In this document: piece by piece, positions 54,663 to 64,000 of the stretch | How the letters are laid out: the number at the start of each line of letters is the position of its first letter | Position numbering within the stretch: position 1 is the first letter of the stretch | Source: Girardinichthys multiradiatus | Lineage: Eukaryota; Chordata; Actinopteri; Cyprinodontiformes; Goodeidae | Assembly (NCBI RefSeq): GCF_021462225.1 | Contig: NC_061800.1 | Span: 9,023,002-9,087,001 of the forward strand | Length of the DNA stretch: 64,000 bases | Direction: 5' to 3' | Program-made: the position numbers and the translations under genes | The notes under the pieces: model-generated | Databases searched by the model: none | Seen by the model: only the letters and a program-made list of their open reading frames with translations | What the model was told of the DNA's origin: nothing

Positions 54663-55827
54663 CTACAATATGTTGATCTTACTCGACCCAGGCTGTAATA
54701 TCTTTAGGGTTACAATGTGTTTCATTGCTTTTCTAAACCAGGGATAAAACATAGCATAGATCAAAGGATTAAGGCAAGAGTTGATGCTGAAAAGACAGAG
54801 CACAGTGACAGATGTGTTAAATGAGATGTCGCCTCCAAGAGCAGCACAATAAAAAGGACAGTAACATATTAGAAACACAACCACTAAAATACCAAGAGTC
54901 CTGGCTGCTTTTAGTTCAGATTTCCTTCCTGTCACTGAACACTGCAGGAAAACAGCTGTGACATGAGAGCGAATGGCTCGAGCCTGAAAAACAACGACTA
55001 CAAATATTCTCATGTAGAGAACTATGATGATAGTAACTGGAATGGTAAATGATAATACAAGATCAAAAACAAAAGTATTATAATCAAAAAACACACATTT
55101 TCCTTGGCATTGAATTGTTTCTTCATTTAGCCCATCCTTCACAAATGTAATGCTGTAGAAAGCTGAATAAAGCCAGCATAGACTGATACATATTCGTACT
55201 CTTGTCACAGTGATTCTGTTGTGATAACGCAGAGGGTCACAGATGGCCACATAGCGGTCAACAGATATCAGTACTATGTTTCCAACCGAGGCAAGGGTGA
55301 TAAGACTTATAATGTATAAGTACAGTAAACACATAATATCACCAAAAAACCAGCAAGATGTTAGTCTGGCAGTTTCACCTGGAAAAAAAACAAGACCTAC
55401 CATCAAGTCTGAGATGGCCAGAGACAGGAGCAGGAAGTTGCTGGTTTTGTGAAGCTGCCTGGGGGAAGAAAACAGCTTAACAAACAATTCAAATGAAAAT
55501 GAGCATGAAACATTTCTACAAATTTACAGCAGTAAAAACAAATTGTAATTATAATGAAAAGCAATGCAAATGTGTAATTATTTCAGTCAGATAAAATAAG
55601 AATCATCTCAAACATATTGAACGCTGTCAATGATAATTAGTTTCTCCTTGCCTGAAGTGAGAGATTGAGATGATAACAAGCATATTAAGTGTCACAGTGA
55701 ACACACTGTTGAAAAAGAGCTGAAACTGCAGAAATTCAACTGTGACCCTTGGAATTGTTGGCTTTCTGCAGGAGGTGTTGATTAGCTGTGGAAAGCAAAG
55801 TTCTTCTTCATCGTAGACATCCATCAT
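54663..55827 (-). CDS. Trace-amine-associated receptor, class III type, two exons
   Basis: Exon 1 is 55827-55652, exon 2 is 55458-54663. The 193-bp intron has a GC donor (TTCAG|GCAAGG) and acceptor CCCCCAG; it splits an Arg codon just after TM1 (SHFRQLHKTS). The product is about 322 residues with seven hydrophobic segments. Marks: DRYVAICDPLRY after TM3, and NSCLNPLIYAMFYPWFRK in TM7, the TAAR fingerprint. Cys3.25 is present (FGDIMCLLYLY). Position 3.32 is Ile rather than the amine-binding Asp, while an Asp sits at 5.42 (FDLVLSFTIP), eight before the TM5 proline. TM6 has CYCP instead of CWxP. Teleost TAARs are olfactory G-protein-coupled receptors for amines. No stops or frameshifts, so probably functional. 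The exact orthologue cannot be named. Confidence 0.9.
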
Positions 55828-56502
55828 CAGAGACCTTTAAAGAGCAATGGTTGTGACAGCTCTCTGCTCTCAGATTGTAACTGTGCTTTACATCCATTTT
55901 ATTTATTTCTGACACACAGTTCACTACAGCTGCTCCTTCTCCCTCACTACCTCACACATGGCAACTGGCACTTGGAAATGTGTCCCTTAGGTAAAGTAGG
56001 TTAGTTATTTTTCACTTGATCCTCTTCATATTATTCAGTCTGTTTTATTATACTGTACATGTTCAGATTTTTTAAAGACATCTAAAAGAACATTTTAGTT
56101 TGCCAAGACTAGTACAGATTGAAGAAGTTGTCCAAATCTTTATGAAAATCATCATTTATGTCTAACTGCATCTTTATAACATGTTTATAACATGTGTAAT
56201 GTTTTCTGTGATTTCTTACACCTGCGTTCGGGATATAGGTGATGCCAAAACAAGATGAAATACAATAAAGCTAAGTACAAGAGAATTTCCATGCTATCCT
56301 CGTTGTATAGCTGTAAAACATGACACCACTCTAGCAACTGCGCTATTCCAGGTGACAAACTGGCTTACATGCACTCACTCTATCGTGCGGTGCTAGTGCC
56401 AAATTGCCAAATTCAAGAGTTCCACAGATGGCTGTTTCCTTGTTGCAGGAAGCTATATCCATTCTTAAGCTACATATTGATCTGACGAATGACACATATA
56501 TA
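55828..56502. other. Upstream flank of the TAAR
   Basis: Would contain the promoter on the minus strand. A TATTTATTTCT-like AT stretch at about 55898 is not diagnostic. No other gene seen. Confidence 0.4.
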
Positions 56503-57495
56503 CATTGCTCAAAAAAATAAAGGGAACACTTAAACAACACAATATTACTCCACAAAAATCAAACTTCTGTGAAATCAATCTGTCTTAGGAAGCAACACCG
56601 ATTGGAAATCAGTTTTACATGCTGTTGCGCAAATGGAATAGACAACAGGGGAAAATCTCTGGTGATTAGCAAGACACACTCAATAAAGGAGTGGTTCTGC
56701 AGGTGGGGACCACAGACCACTTCTCAGTACCTATGCTTTCTGGCTGATGTTTTGGTCACTTTTGAATGTTGGTGGTGTTTTCACACTCGTGGTAGCATGA
56801 GACGGACTCTACAACACACACAAGTGGCTCAGGTAGTGCAGCTCATCCATGATGGCACATCAAAGCAAACTGTGGCAAGAAGGTTTGCTGTGTCTGTCAC
56901 GTAGTTTCCAGAGCCTGGAGGCGCTACCAGGAGACAGGCCAGTACACCACGAAATGTGGAGGAGGTCGTAGGAGGGCAACAACCCAGCAGCAGGACCGCT
57001 ACCTCCACCTTTGTGCAAGGAGGAACCGGAGGAGCACTGCCAGAGCCCTGCAAAATGACGTCCAGCAGGCCGCAAATGTGCATGTGTCTGCAAACGGTTT
57101 TAAAAACCGACTCCATGAAGATGGTATGAGGGGCCTACATCACAAATGGGGGTGCAGGACGCTTGGCATTTGCCAGAGAATACCAGGATTGGCAAATTCG
57201 CCACTGGCGCCCTGTGCTCTTCACAGATAATTCTCAACAGCAGGTTCACACTGAGCCCATGTGAAGGACTTGACAGAGTCTGGCGACACCGTGGAGAGCG
57301 ATCTGCTGCCTGTAACATCCTTCAGCATGACCGGTTGGCAGTGGGTCAGTAATGGTGTAGGGTGGCATTTCTTTGGAAGGCCGGTGGAGGTAGCCTGACT
57401 GCCAATAGGTACCAGGATGAGATCCTCAGACCCCTTGTGAGACCATATGCTGGTGCGGTTGGCCCTGGGTTCCTCCTAATGCAGGACAATGCTAG
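56503..57495 (+). mobile_element. Truncated Tc1-B family transposon (Tc1-D)
   Basis: After TA at 56501-56502 it begins CATTGCTCAAAAAAATAAAG, as in Tc1-B at 2667, and follows it closely through the transposase N-terminus (ATG about 56798) and part of the catalytic region, with deletions and frameshifts. It stops abruptly at GACAATGCTAG (57495), in the middle of the catalytic domain. Antisense ERV protease sequence then starts. Confidence 0.88.
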
Positions 57496-57526
57496 AAGAG
57501 AGACTAAAATACACCCTTAATCAAGG
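57496..57526 (-). other. Short ERV protease fragment, antisense, at the Polinton-2 border
   Basis: GAGAGACTAAAATACACCCT is the reverse complement of the ERV-3 sequence just right of Polinton-1 (about 45016-45036), and the match continues with small changes up to the terminal repeat. The Polinton-2 left end is therefore attached to the flank found on the right of Polinton-1. Confidence 0.75.
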
Positions 57527-57674
57527 TTTTTGACAGGTGAACTTGTTACCTTAAGGGGGGTCATGGGGTCATGGAGATGAGGGGTCATGGGGTCAACGGG
57601 GTGTGACCGAGGGGTGTAACCGTGCATACTGATTGGATGTTTTCATTAGGGGCGAGACCTTAAATGAACCAATT

Positions 57675-57783
57675 CAAATCGCCCATAGACTGCTGGAGAT
57701 AGGCACCAGCTCCCCCGCGACTCACTATGGAATAATTGGTAGAAAATGACTGACTGACTGACAGACTGACTAACTGACTGACT
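57675..57783 (+). mobile_element. 5'-truncated SINE/LINE tail with 18-bp target duplication
   Basis: The insert GCCCATAGACTGCTGGAGAT onward equals the 3' part of the SINE at 7561-7919 and ends in a GACT-type repeat run. ACCTTAAATGAACCAATT flanks it on both sides (57657-57674 and 57785-57802), a word from the Polinton terminal repeat. The truncation and long duplication are typical of target-primed reverse transcription. Confidence 0.88.
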
Positions 57784-57992
57784 GACCTTAAATGAACCAA
57801 TTAAAACAGAGGGGTGTGTACAATATAAATAGAACAAGACAAATATAGTATTATCAGAAATTGTATAGCATCAGCACCAATTAATATAGAGTGGGTGTTT
57901 GTAAGGCTCATTAAACCTTGAATAACCCGATGAAAACAATGGGGCGTGCTTTAGTGTTTGTTTTAAATACTGGCATAAAACTCTGCACTTTA

Positions 57993-58389
57993 CAGTGCCT
58001 TGCGAAAGTACTCGGCCCCCTTGAACTGGTCAACCCCTTATCACATTTCAGGCTTCAAACATAAAGCTATAAAATTCAATTTTTTTGTGAAGAATCAACA
58101 AGTGGGACACAATCGTGAAGTGGAATAAAATTTATTGGATGTGTCAAACTTTTTTAACAAATAAAAAACTGAAAAGTGGGGCGTGCAATATTATTCGGCC
58201 CCCTTGCGTTGATACTTTGTAGCGCCACCCTTTGCTGCAATTACAGCAATTTTGACCACTTCACGATTGTGTCCCACTTGTTGTTGATTCTTCACAAAAA
58301 ATTTGAATTTTATATCTTCATGTTTGAAGCCTGAAATGTGGCAAGAGGTTGACGAGTTCAAGGGGGCCGAGTACTTTCGCAAGGCACTG
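57993..58389. mobile_element. Tc1-derived MITE, 397 bp
   Basis: Ends CAGTGCCTTGCGAAAGTACT and its complement AGTACTTTCGCAAGGCACTG, with TA on both sides (57991-57992 and 58390-58391). Long inverted arms include words such as CAATCGTGAAGTG and CACTTCACGATTG. There is no coding. Polinton-1 at about 20970 shows the empty site (CACTTTACATGCAGC). It must be mobilised in trans by a Tc1-type transposase. Confidence 0.93.
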
Positions 58390-58431
58390 TATATGCAGCA
58401 TTTGTTGGAAAAGAACAACCGTTTATCAATG

Positions 58432-58895
58432 GTTAGAGTTAAGAGAGTTAATCATCAAACGGAGGAATTTGCATCGCGTGCCAAGATGATGAACATGCAA
58501 CTGCATGATCATCATCAACTTCCTCATCTGAAACACCTATCGAAGTCCCGTCATGACATACTCTACCGATGATGATGATACAACTTCAATAATCTGAAAA
58601 TCAGATCTCGGGTCAGCTAAGAGGTACGTCAGTTCTGTGCAAAACCCCAGTGACGTCTACCAGGATTCATCCCGTGAATTGAATGCTCCTAAGAAATCAA
58701 CATACTACCTTTGCAAGGTACAAAGACCCCCGTTGGACACTCTGCAGGAAGAGTGGTCTTTGGAGCCATAAGGCCTGTGTGGTGAATGGGGTTATGTTTT
58801 CAAGTATGACATAGGAGAGCTCTGCCTGTATTCACTGGATCAATATGAGAAACTTGATCCATCATCAACTCTGTGTACTCTCACCCACAACGACT
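58432..58895 (+). pseudogene. Polinton-2 gene alpha
   Basis: Homologue of 21013-21339 with the start MVRVKRVNHQ. It is shifted in places but continues further, with VFKYDIGELCLYSLDQYE near 58800-58850 and an end CTLTHND before a TAG. This shows that the Polinton-1 copy stops early. Frameshifts make this copy inactive too. Confidence 0.5.
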
Positions 58896-58951
58896 AGGCT
58901 GTGTTAAGGCTTGCATTCCCGCATCTTAATGATAGCCCTGAAACAGTCTCA

Positions 58952-59288
58952 ATGCAGGAGAGGGAGGGTGAAGAAGAAGAAGTCTCCTCGACCTGCAAAA
59001 CGGGCGAGAAAGTTTCATATTCCATCCGATGTTGAAATAGCTGAGAGAGAACCTCTCTTTAGCGCAGTGTGGGGGTCAAAAACCACTGGGACTGGTCACT
59101 GGTCTTTTCGGGCAAGCAGATGCAAGAACAACCAGACAAATCCCTCAGATCTATTTGTGCTGGAGGCGTTCAATCAGGACTGTGGCATATTCAAGACAAT
59201 GCTAGTTCTGCCGTTTGAAGCTTGGGCAGAAAAGATTAATGAAATTGGACAGCATCTTTCCAACCTTTTCCACACACTGTTGGACTGA
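58952..59288 (+). pseudogene. Polinton-2 gene beta
   Basis: Same gene as 24943-25350. One small indel separates the start (MQEREGEEEE) from the main frame, which contains PAKRARKFHIPSDVEIAERE and then PFEAWAEKINEIGQ and ends at 59288. Here a Glu codon replaces the stop of the Polinton-1 copy. Confidence 0.55.
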
Positions 59289-59426
59289 TGTCATGTCAGT
59301 TAAAAAAATGCTCATGTTCCCTGTATTATGTCTAAACCACACCCTCTTCTGAGGACCCGCCCCCTTCCTATGATATATATTTGGGGATAATGGCAAGCTC
59401 ACAGACACTGAGAGCGAATCCTGAGA

Positions 59427-60259
59427 ATGAGTGAGGCGTACGATAAAACACCATACAGGGATCTCTACAACCACCGAGCAGAGATCCACTTCTATCCTGA
59501 GCACGATGAAAACTTCAACATTGGACCATATCATCCCCCTTCCCCGGACCTCTTCTCACCATCCACCTCAACGTCCTTATTCTCTGAGACCCACTTCAGT
59601 CTTGCACCACCTACAGGATACAACATGAATCTATATCAACGCCTTCTCCAGACCTCTACTCACCATCGCCGCTATTCATGGCTGAGTCTGTAGACGCAGA
59701 TATCCAGCCTGAAGACAAGAAGGGGGTCGTGGAGGACGAGGTAACTACCAGCTACTCATACTCTCCCGAAACCCTTCCACAAACCCTGGACCCGATGCCG
59801 GCCCCTCAGCCTTCAGCGGAGGATGAGAGTAACCAGGGGTATGAAATTGACGGTTGGATCCCAACAACCCTTATCAATACAGTGAAAACAGCAATACTTC
59901 ATTTATTCTACATAACCTGTTTGAACTATCTCAGAGAAATCTGTTACGGGTGCATAACGAACCACCCGAGCAAGCATTAGCACCAATGCCTGGAGGTATT
60001 GGGGGAGGATTGTTACCAAGTGAACTTTCAACGCATCGTGCCACGACTCGTAAACCCCAAACTCGTTCCTACTATTCAGAATCTTCTGATACTTCAAAGC
60101 ATACAGGCAGATGACTTCAGAGTGAAATTGATTGCAGAAACGGTTTTATATGAACTGAAATCGGTACAAGGCTTCCACAGTGCAATAACGTTTATGATCG
60201 CATGGCCGAAGATGAATACCTCAAACAACTTAACTCTGTTTCAGAGTGCTATGGACTGA
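59427..60259 (+). pseudogene. Polinton-2 gene gamma
   Basis: Starts MSEAYDKTPYRDLYNHRAEI. The Pro-rich SPDLFSP region, the acidic middle (59678-59980) and the helical end (59999-60259) are in three frames. The Cys/His site reads CYGCITNHPS and is followed by a stop. Comparison with 25428-26254 defines the ancestral order of parts and shows that the two copies carry different defects. Confidence 0.6.
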
Positions 60260-60621
60260 CAAACTGATCTCACATGTTTGATGACTTGTTGTATCATTTT
60301 AGTATTCCAGTACTTAAATTAATATGCATTATCTGATTTTCCTTCTTTTTTTTACTATTAAATACAATATATTAAAGTGGGAAGAATAATAACTTTTCCA
60401 GAAAGTGTTGTTTAAAAGATTGCAGTCAATGAAATAATCTGTATTATCTGATTGTGTTTTTCTTCTATTTTTTTCCCCGAAAGTGTTTGAATTAATCTTT
60501 ATTGTATGAATACATTTATCTTGTTTACATGAAAAATAAATAAAAAATAAAAAAGGGATAAATCTACCCTCCGGTGTGTTTTTTCTCATTATTTAACAAG
60601 TAATCATCAGAGTGAGCAGGG

Positions 60622-61480
60622 ATGGCAGTGAGACGGTTGATGAAGAAAATATATCATAACCCTTCAAATCCGGGACGTTTTGGGGGTATAGATAGGTTGA
60701 GGAGGGCTATGCAAGATGAAATGGGAAAGAAGGTTGTGGTTGAAAAAGTTAAAGATTTTTTATCAGGAGAAGATACCTATACTCTAAATAAACCTGCAAG
60801 AATAAAGTTCCCGAAAAACAGAGTTTTTGTCACAAGACCATTGACACAGTTCCAGGTCGATCTCTGTGACATGCAACCTCTGGCCAAGGAAAATGATGGT
60901 TATAATTATTTATTAACTGTCATTGACATCTTTTCAAAAAGGGCGTATGTACAAGTTTTGAAGAGGAAAACAGCCAGTGAGGTGGTAAAGGCTGTTGAAT
61001 CCGTTTTTAAAGAAAGTCAGATCCCAAAAAACTTCAGACTGATGTCGGTAAAGACTTTTTTAACAAAAAACTTAAGTTTTTAATGGAGAAACACGGTATT
61101 GAACATTTGGCGACAGCTACCACTCCAGAATTAAAATGAGCCCTATGGAAGTGACCTCAGAAAATGCCTTTCAAGTGTTTTAGAATCTGTATGGTGTCAA
61201 GTCCAACAGATATTGCAAGGACTCAGTGACAACGTTTAAACAAGGGGATCTTGTCAGAATATCCAAGGTACGTGGAGTGTTTGTCAAAAAATACGAACAG
61301 AGTTTTACGGATGAAGTGTTTACAGTGTATGTGCGGATACCCCGATCTCCTCTTGCATACAGACTCAAAGATTTGGACGTGAAACCTATCCAGGGTTCCT
61401 TTTATGCAAAGGAACTTCAAAAAGAAAAAATATTTAACAACAAGATGTATCAAGAGGAAAAAATATTTATCCTATTTTAG
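60622..61480 (+). pseudogene. Polinton-2 integrase with internal deletion and C-terminal domain
   Basis: ATG 60622 opens 153 codons covering the N-terminal region and part of the core (FQVDLCDMQP; TVIDIFSKRAYVQVLKRKTA). The core end is deleted or shifted after 61083. The segment 61226-61480 carries a C-terminal domain (GDLVRISKVRGVFVKKYEQS; AYRLKDLDVKPIQGSFYAKE), with the fold typical of Polinton integrase tails. This domain is missing in Polinton-1 because ERV-2 cut the gene. Confidence 0.8.
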
Positions 61481-63420
61481 CTTCCCTTCATTGGCTCCCT
61501 CTTAAATTCAGAATATAATTTAAAATTCCCCTCCTCACATATAAAGCCCTTAATGATCTAGCTCCATCATACATCAGAGATTTGATTGTTCCATATATTC
61601 CTAACAGAGCACTTCGTTCTCAGACTGCAGGTTTACTGGTGGTTTCTAGAGTCTCTAGAAGTACAATGAGTGGCAGATCCTTTAGTTATCCTGATCCTCT
61701 CCTGTGGAACCAGCTCCCAGTTTTAGTCCGTGAGGCAGACACCCTGTCTACTTTTAAGGCTAGGCTTAAAACTTTATTTTTCGATAAAGCTTATGATTTG
61801 AGTGGCTTAGGTTATCCTGAGCTATCTCTGTAGTTATGCTGCTATAGGCTTAGGCTGCTGGAGGACATAATTACCACTTTCACTCTCTCCGCTACATTCT
61901 CATACTACTCTGTAATTTTTTTATTATTTGCTGTTATTTCAGCTTTTAACTTTATGTTCTCTCTCTTTTCTCTTCCTAGAAGCTACACCTGTCCTGACTC
62001 TGTGTCTACCTGTGACACCTTCCTGGAGGGGGGCATTGTCCAAGCTTCTTCTGGCAACAACTTAATGCTCACCTTCTACCGATGATACATTTGGCCCTGT
62101 CTTTCAGTGTTTAACCTTGTCTCTCTCTTTTACTTACTCTTTTACTGTGACAAATTATATGTGTTCTCTCTCATACTCTAATCTTGAAAACTGGCTCAGA
62201 GCTTATCTGTTTTTTCTTCCTAGATGAAACCACTAAAAGAGCTACATCCATTAACCGAGGGTAGTTCCCCGTAGCAGTCCTTTAGCACAGCCTGCGCAGC
62301 CGGGGCCTCAGGCCAGCTGGGTGACGGTACTTAGAAAGCATAGTCCTAGATCCCAGCCCACAGGTCACCACCAACCCATCTGCAACAGATTTTCCCTGCT
62401 CAGCTCCATAGTGAGAAACGTGGCACTAGAGACACCAGCGACCATAGTCAAATGTCTGCCAGGGGCCAGGACGGGCGACATCAAATCCTACCTGAAACTG
62501 GCTTAGAGTGGCTTAGATTATCCTGAGCTATCTCTGTAGTTATGCTGCCATAGGCTTAGGCTGCTGGAGGACATAATGACCACTTACACCCTCTTCCCTA
62601 CATTCTCATCCTACTCTCCAGTTTTGCATTATTTACTGTTATTTCAGCTTTTAACTTTGTTCTCTCTCTTTTTTCTCTTCCTATAAGCTACACCTGGCCT
62701 GACTCTGTGTATACCGGTGACACCTTGCTGGAGAGGGGCATCGTCCAAGCCTCTGCTTGCAACAACTTAATGCTCACCCTCTAGCAATGATCCACATGGC
62801 CCTGTCTTTCAGTGGTTAACCCTTTCTCTCTCCTAGACATGGGAATTGACTGAGCTTTTGCTGTAACTAATTATATGTACTCTCTTTCTGACTCAGAGTT
62901 TATCTGTTCTTTCTTTCTAGATGAATCGACTAAAAGAGCTATATCCATTAACATTTACTTTTCCTTCCCACAGAAAGTACTCCTGGATCAGTGCTTTTGT
63001 GTCCTTTTTGTGTCTCTGCTCTGTTCTCTCAAACCCCCAGTTGGTCGTGGCAGATGGCCGCTCACACTGAGCCTGGTTCTGCTGTTTCTTCCTGTTAAAA
63101 GGGAGTTTTTCCTCTCCAATGTCGCTACATGCATGCTCAGTATGAGGGATTGCTGCAAAGTCAACGCCAGTAACTGTCCACTGTCTCTATATGCTCATTC
63201 CGGAAGAGTGACTGCTACAAGTCACTGACTCGATGCAATCTGCTGGATTTCCATGATAGAAAAACTTTTTTATCCAATTTGAATAAATAACTGAATCTGA
63301 CTGCACTGTTCAATGGATAGGATTAATTGGAATGTATGTACCTGACTTTGTGAAGTAGCTTGAGACAACATGTGTTGTGAATTGGCGCTATATAACTAAC
63401 CCTGAATTGAATTGAATTGC
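61481..63420 (+). mobile_element. LINE 3' part with mosaic, duplicated tail (LINE-D)
   Basis: The segment 61481-61833 reads LHWLPLKF-like, then YKALNDLAPSYIRDLIVPYI, GRSFSYPDPLLWNQLPVLVR and ADTLSTFKARLKTLFFDKAY, a C-terminal region seen in many fish LINEs. The tail contains a direct duplication: about 61804-62250 is repeated at about 62508-62960. Between the two lies a fragment (62321-62506) resembling a LINE ORF1 esterase-type sequence ([27 protein letters not shown]). It ends GAATTGGCGCTATATAACTA and then GAATT repeats, a typical LINE 3' end. 5'-truncated. Confidence 0.8.
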
Positions 63421-63429
63421 TAGTTCTCT

Positions 63430-64000
63430 GCCACACAGTGTTTTGCATTTTGGCCAAAAAGTTCAATTTTGGTCTTTTCTGACCAAATAACCTTCTTCCA
63501 CATGTTTCCTTTTCCCAACATGGGTTCTGGCAAACTGCAAACCAAACTTTTTATGGTTTTCTTTTAACAATGACTTTCTTCCTGCCACTCTTCCATAAAG
63601 ACCACATTTTTGCAGTGCATGACTAATAGTTGTCCTGTGGACAGATTCCCCCACCTGAGCTGTGGATTTCTGCAGTTTGACCAGAGTCACCATGGACCTC
63701 TTGGCTGCTTTAAACTTCTCCACAACTTAATCCCTGACCTGTCTGGTGTATTTCATGGACTTCATGATGCTTTTGGCTCCCCAAAATTCTCATAATCAAC
63801 CTCTGAGGCCATCACAGAGCAGCTGTATTTGTACTGAGATTAAATTACACACAGAAGGACTCTGTTTAGTCATTAGCAATCATCAGGCAACTCCTGAACT
63901 TAATTGATTGCACTCAGAGTAAAGAAGGCTGAATACTTTTGCACACTGCACATAAATCATGTATGATTTTCATTCCCCTTCATAATTGTATACCACTTTG
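63430..64000 (-). pseudogene. Tc1/mariner element fragment (Tc1-E), runs off the right edge
   Basis: On the minus strand from about 63770 the reading MKSMKYTRQVRD, a stop, then VVEKFKAAKRSM matches a common fish Tc1 transposase N-terminus. The part between the two DNA-binding helices is deleted, and 63723-63463 covers only the linker (TTISHALQKCGLYGRVAGRK; KKFGLQFARTH). The catalytic core is absent. The upstream non-coding part to 64000 belongs to the same element, which starts beyond the window. Confidence 0.85.

Larger units (their letters stand above)
57527..61480 (+). mobile_element. Second, right-truncated Polinton copy (Polinton-2)
   Basis: Begins TTTTTGACAGGTGAAC, matching the terminal repeat of Polinton-1. 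It continues with the same left-end genes (alpha, beta, gamma, integrase) in the same order, then ends within or just after the integrase C-terminus where LINE-D begins. It contains its own inserts (SINE/LINE tail 57675-57783 and MITE 57993-58389) and lacks LINE-B. All genes carry some damage. No right terminal repeat is present in the window. Confidence 0.88.

Overview
The window looks like a piece of a teleost fish chromosome. The case rests on a two-exon trace-amine-associated receptor (TAAR) gene of the fish class III type, several Tc1/mariner elements with well-known fish termini, CR1/L2-like and L1-like LINEs, a tRNA-derived SINE, gamma-like endogenous retroviruses (ERVs) and two copies of a Polinton/Maverick giant transposon. 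Host coding content is small: exons of an acidic protein on the minus strand at the left edge (1-1386), two weak coding-like stretches near 4.65-5.58 kb, and the TAAR (54663-55827, minus). All calls come from reading the sequence by eye; no database search was run.

Layout: 1.8-4.1 kb holds two Tc1-like elements. 7.56-7.92 kb holds a SINE with perfect 13-bp target duplications. 8.9-10.9 kb is a decayed minus-strand ERV (ERV-1). 10.97-13.77 kb is a very large inverted repeat with a minisatellite on one arm. 14.4-19.1 kb is a minus-strand LINE (LINE-A) holding two LTR-like insertions. From 19.1 to 52.7 kb runs one plus-strand provirus (ERV-3): gag remnant, protease, integrase, env, 3' LTR. It is split by a 24.4-kb Polinton (20581-45005) inside the protease and by LINE-C (45241-48424), part of which was later inverted.

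Polinton-1 is itself a host for other elements. LINE-B sits at 21512-24894, a tandem array of a second provirus (ERV-2) at 27158-36583 cuts the integrase, and a Tc1 with 200-bp terminal repeats sits at 41903-43511. Recognisable Polinton genes are the integrase, packaging ATPase, protein-primed DNA polymerase B, a small core-like protein with a Gly-rich hydrophobic tail, and several unassigned genes, one of which reads as at least five spliced exons. No capsid genes were seen. Most of these genes carry stops, frameshifts or deletions.

Right of the provirus lie an L1-like remnant, the TAAR gene, a truncated Tc1, and a second partial Polinton (57527-61480). That copy keeps the left-end genes and provides empty sites dating the LINE-B insertion in copy 1 and a MITE in copy 2. 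The window ends in a mosaic LINE (61481-63420) and a Tc1 fragment on the minus strand.

The most unusual points are: (i) a Polinton inside a retroviral protease, with a second Polinton copy whose flank is the same protease in the opposite relative orientation; (ii) a head-to-head telomeric-repeat palindrome between two tandem proviral LTRs; (iii) a reconstructable 0.8-kb inversion spanning a LINE/ERV boundary; (iv) a spliced all-phase-1 gene in the Polinton; (v) a TAAR with the TM3 aspartate lost, an aspartate in TM5, and a GC-AG intron.
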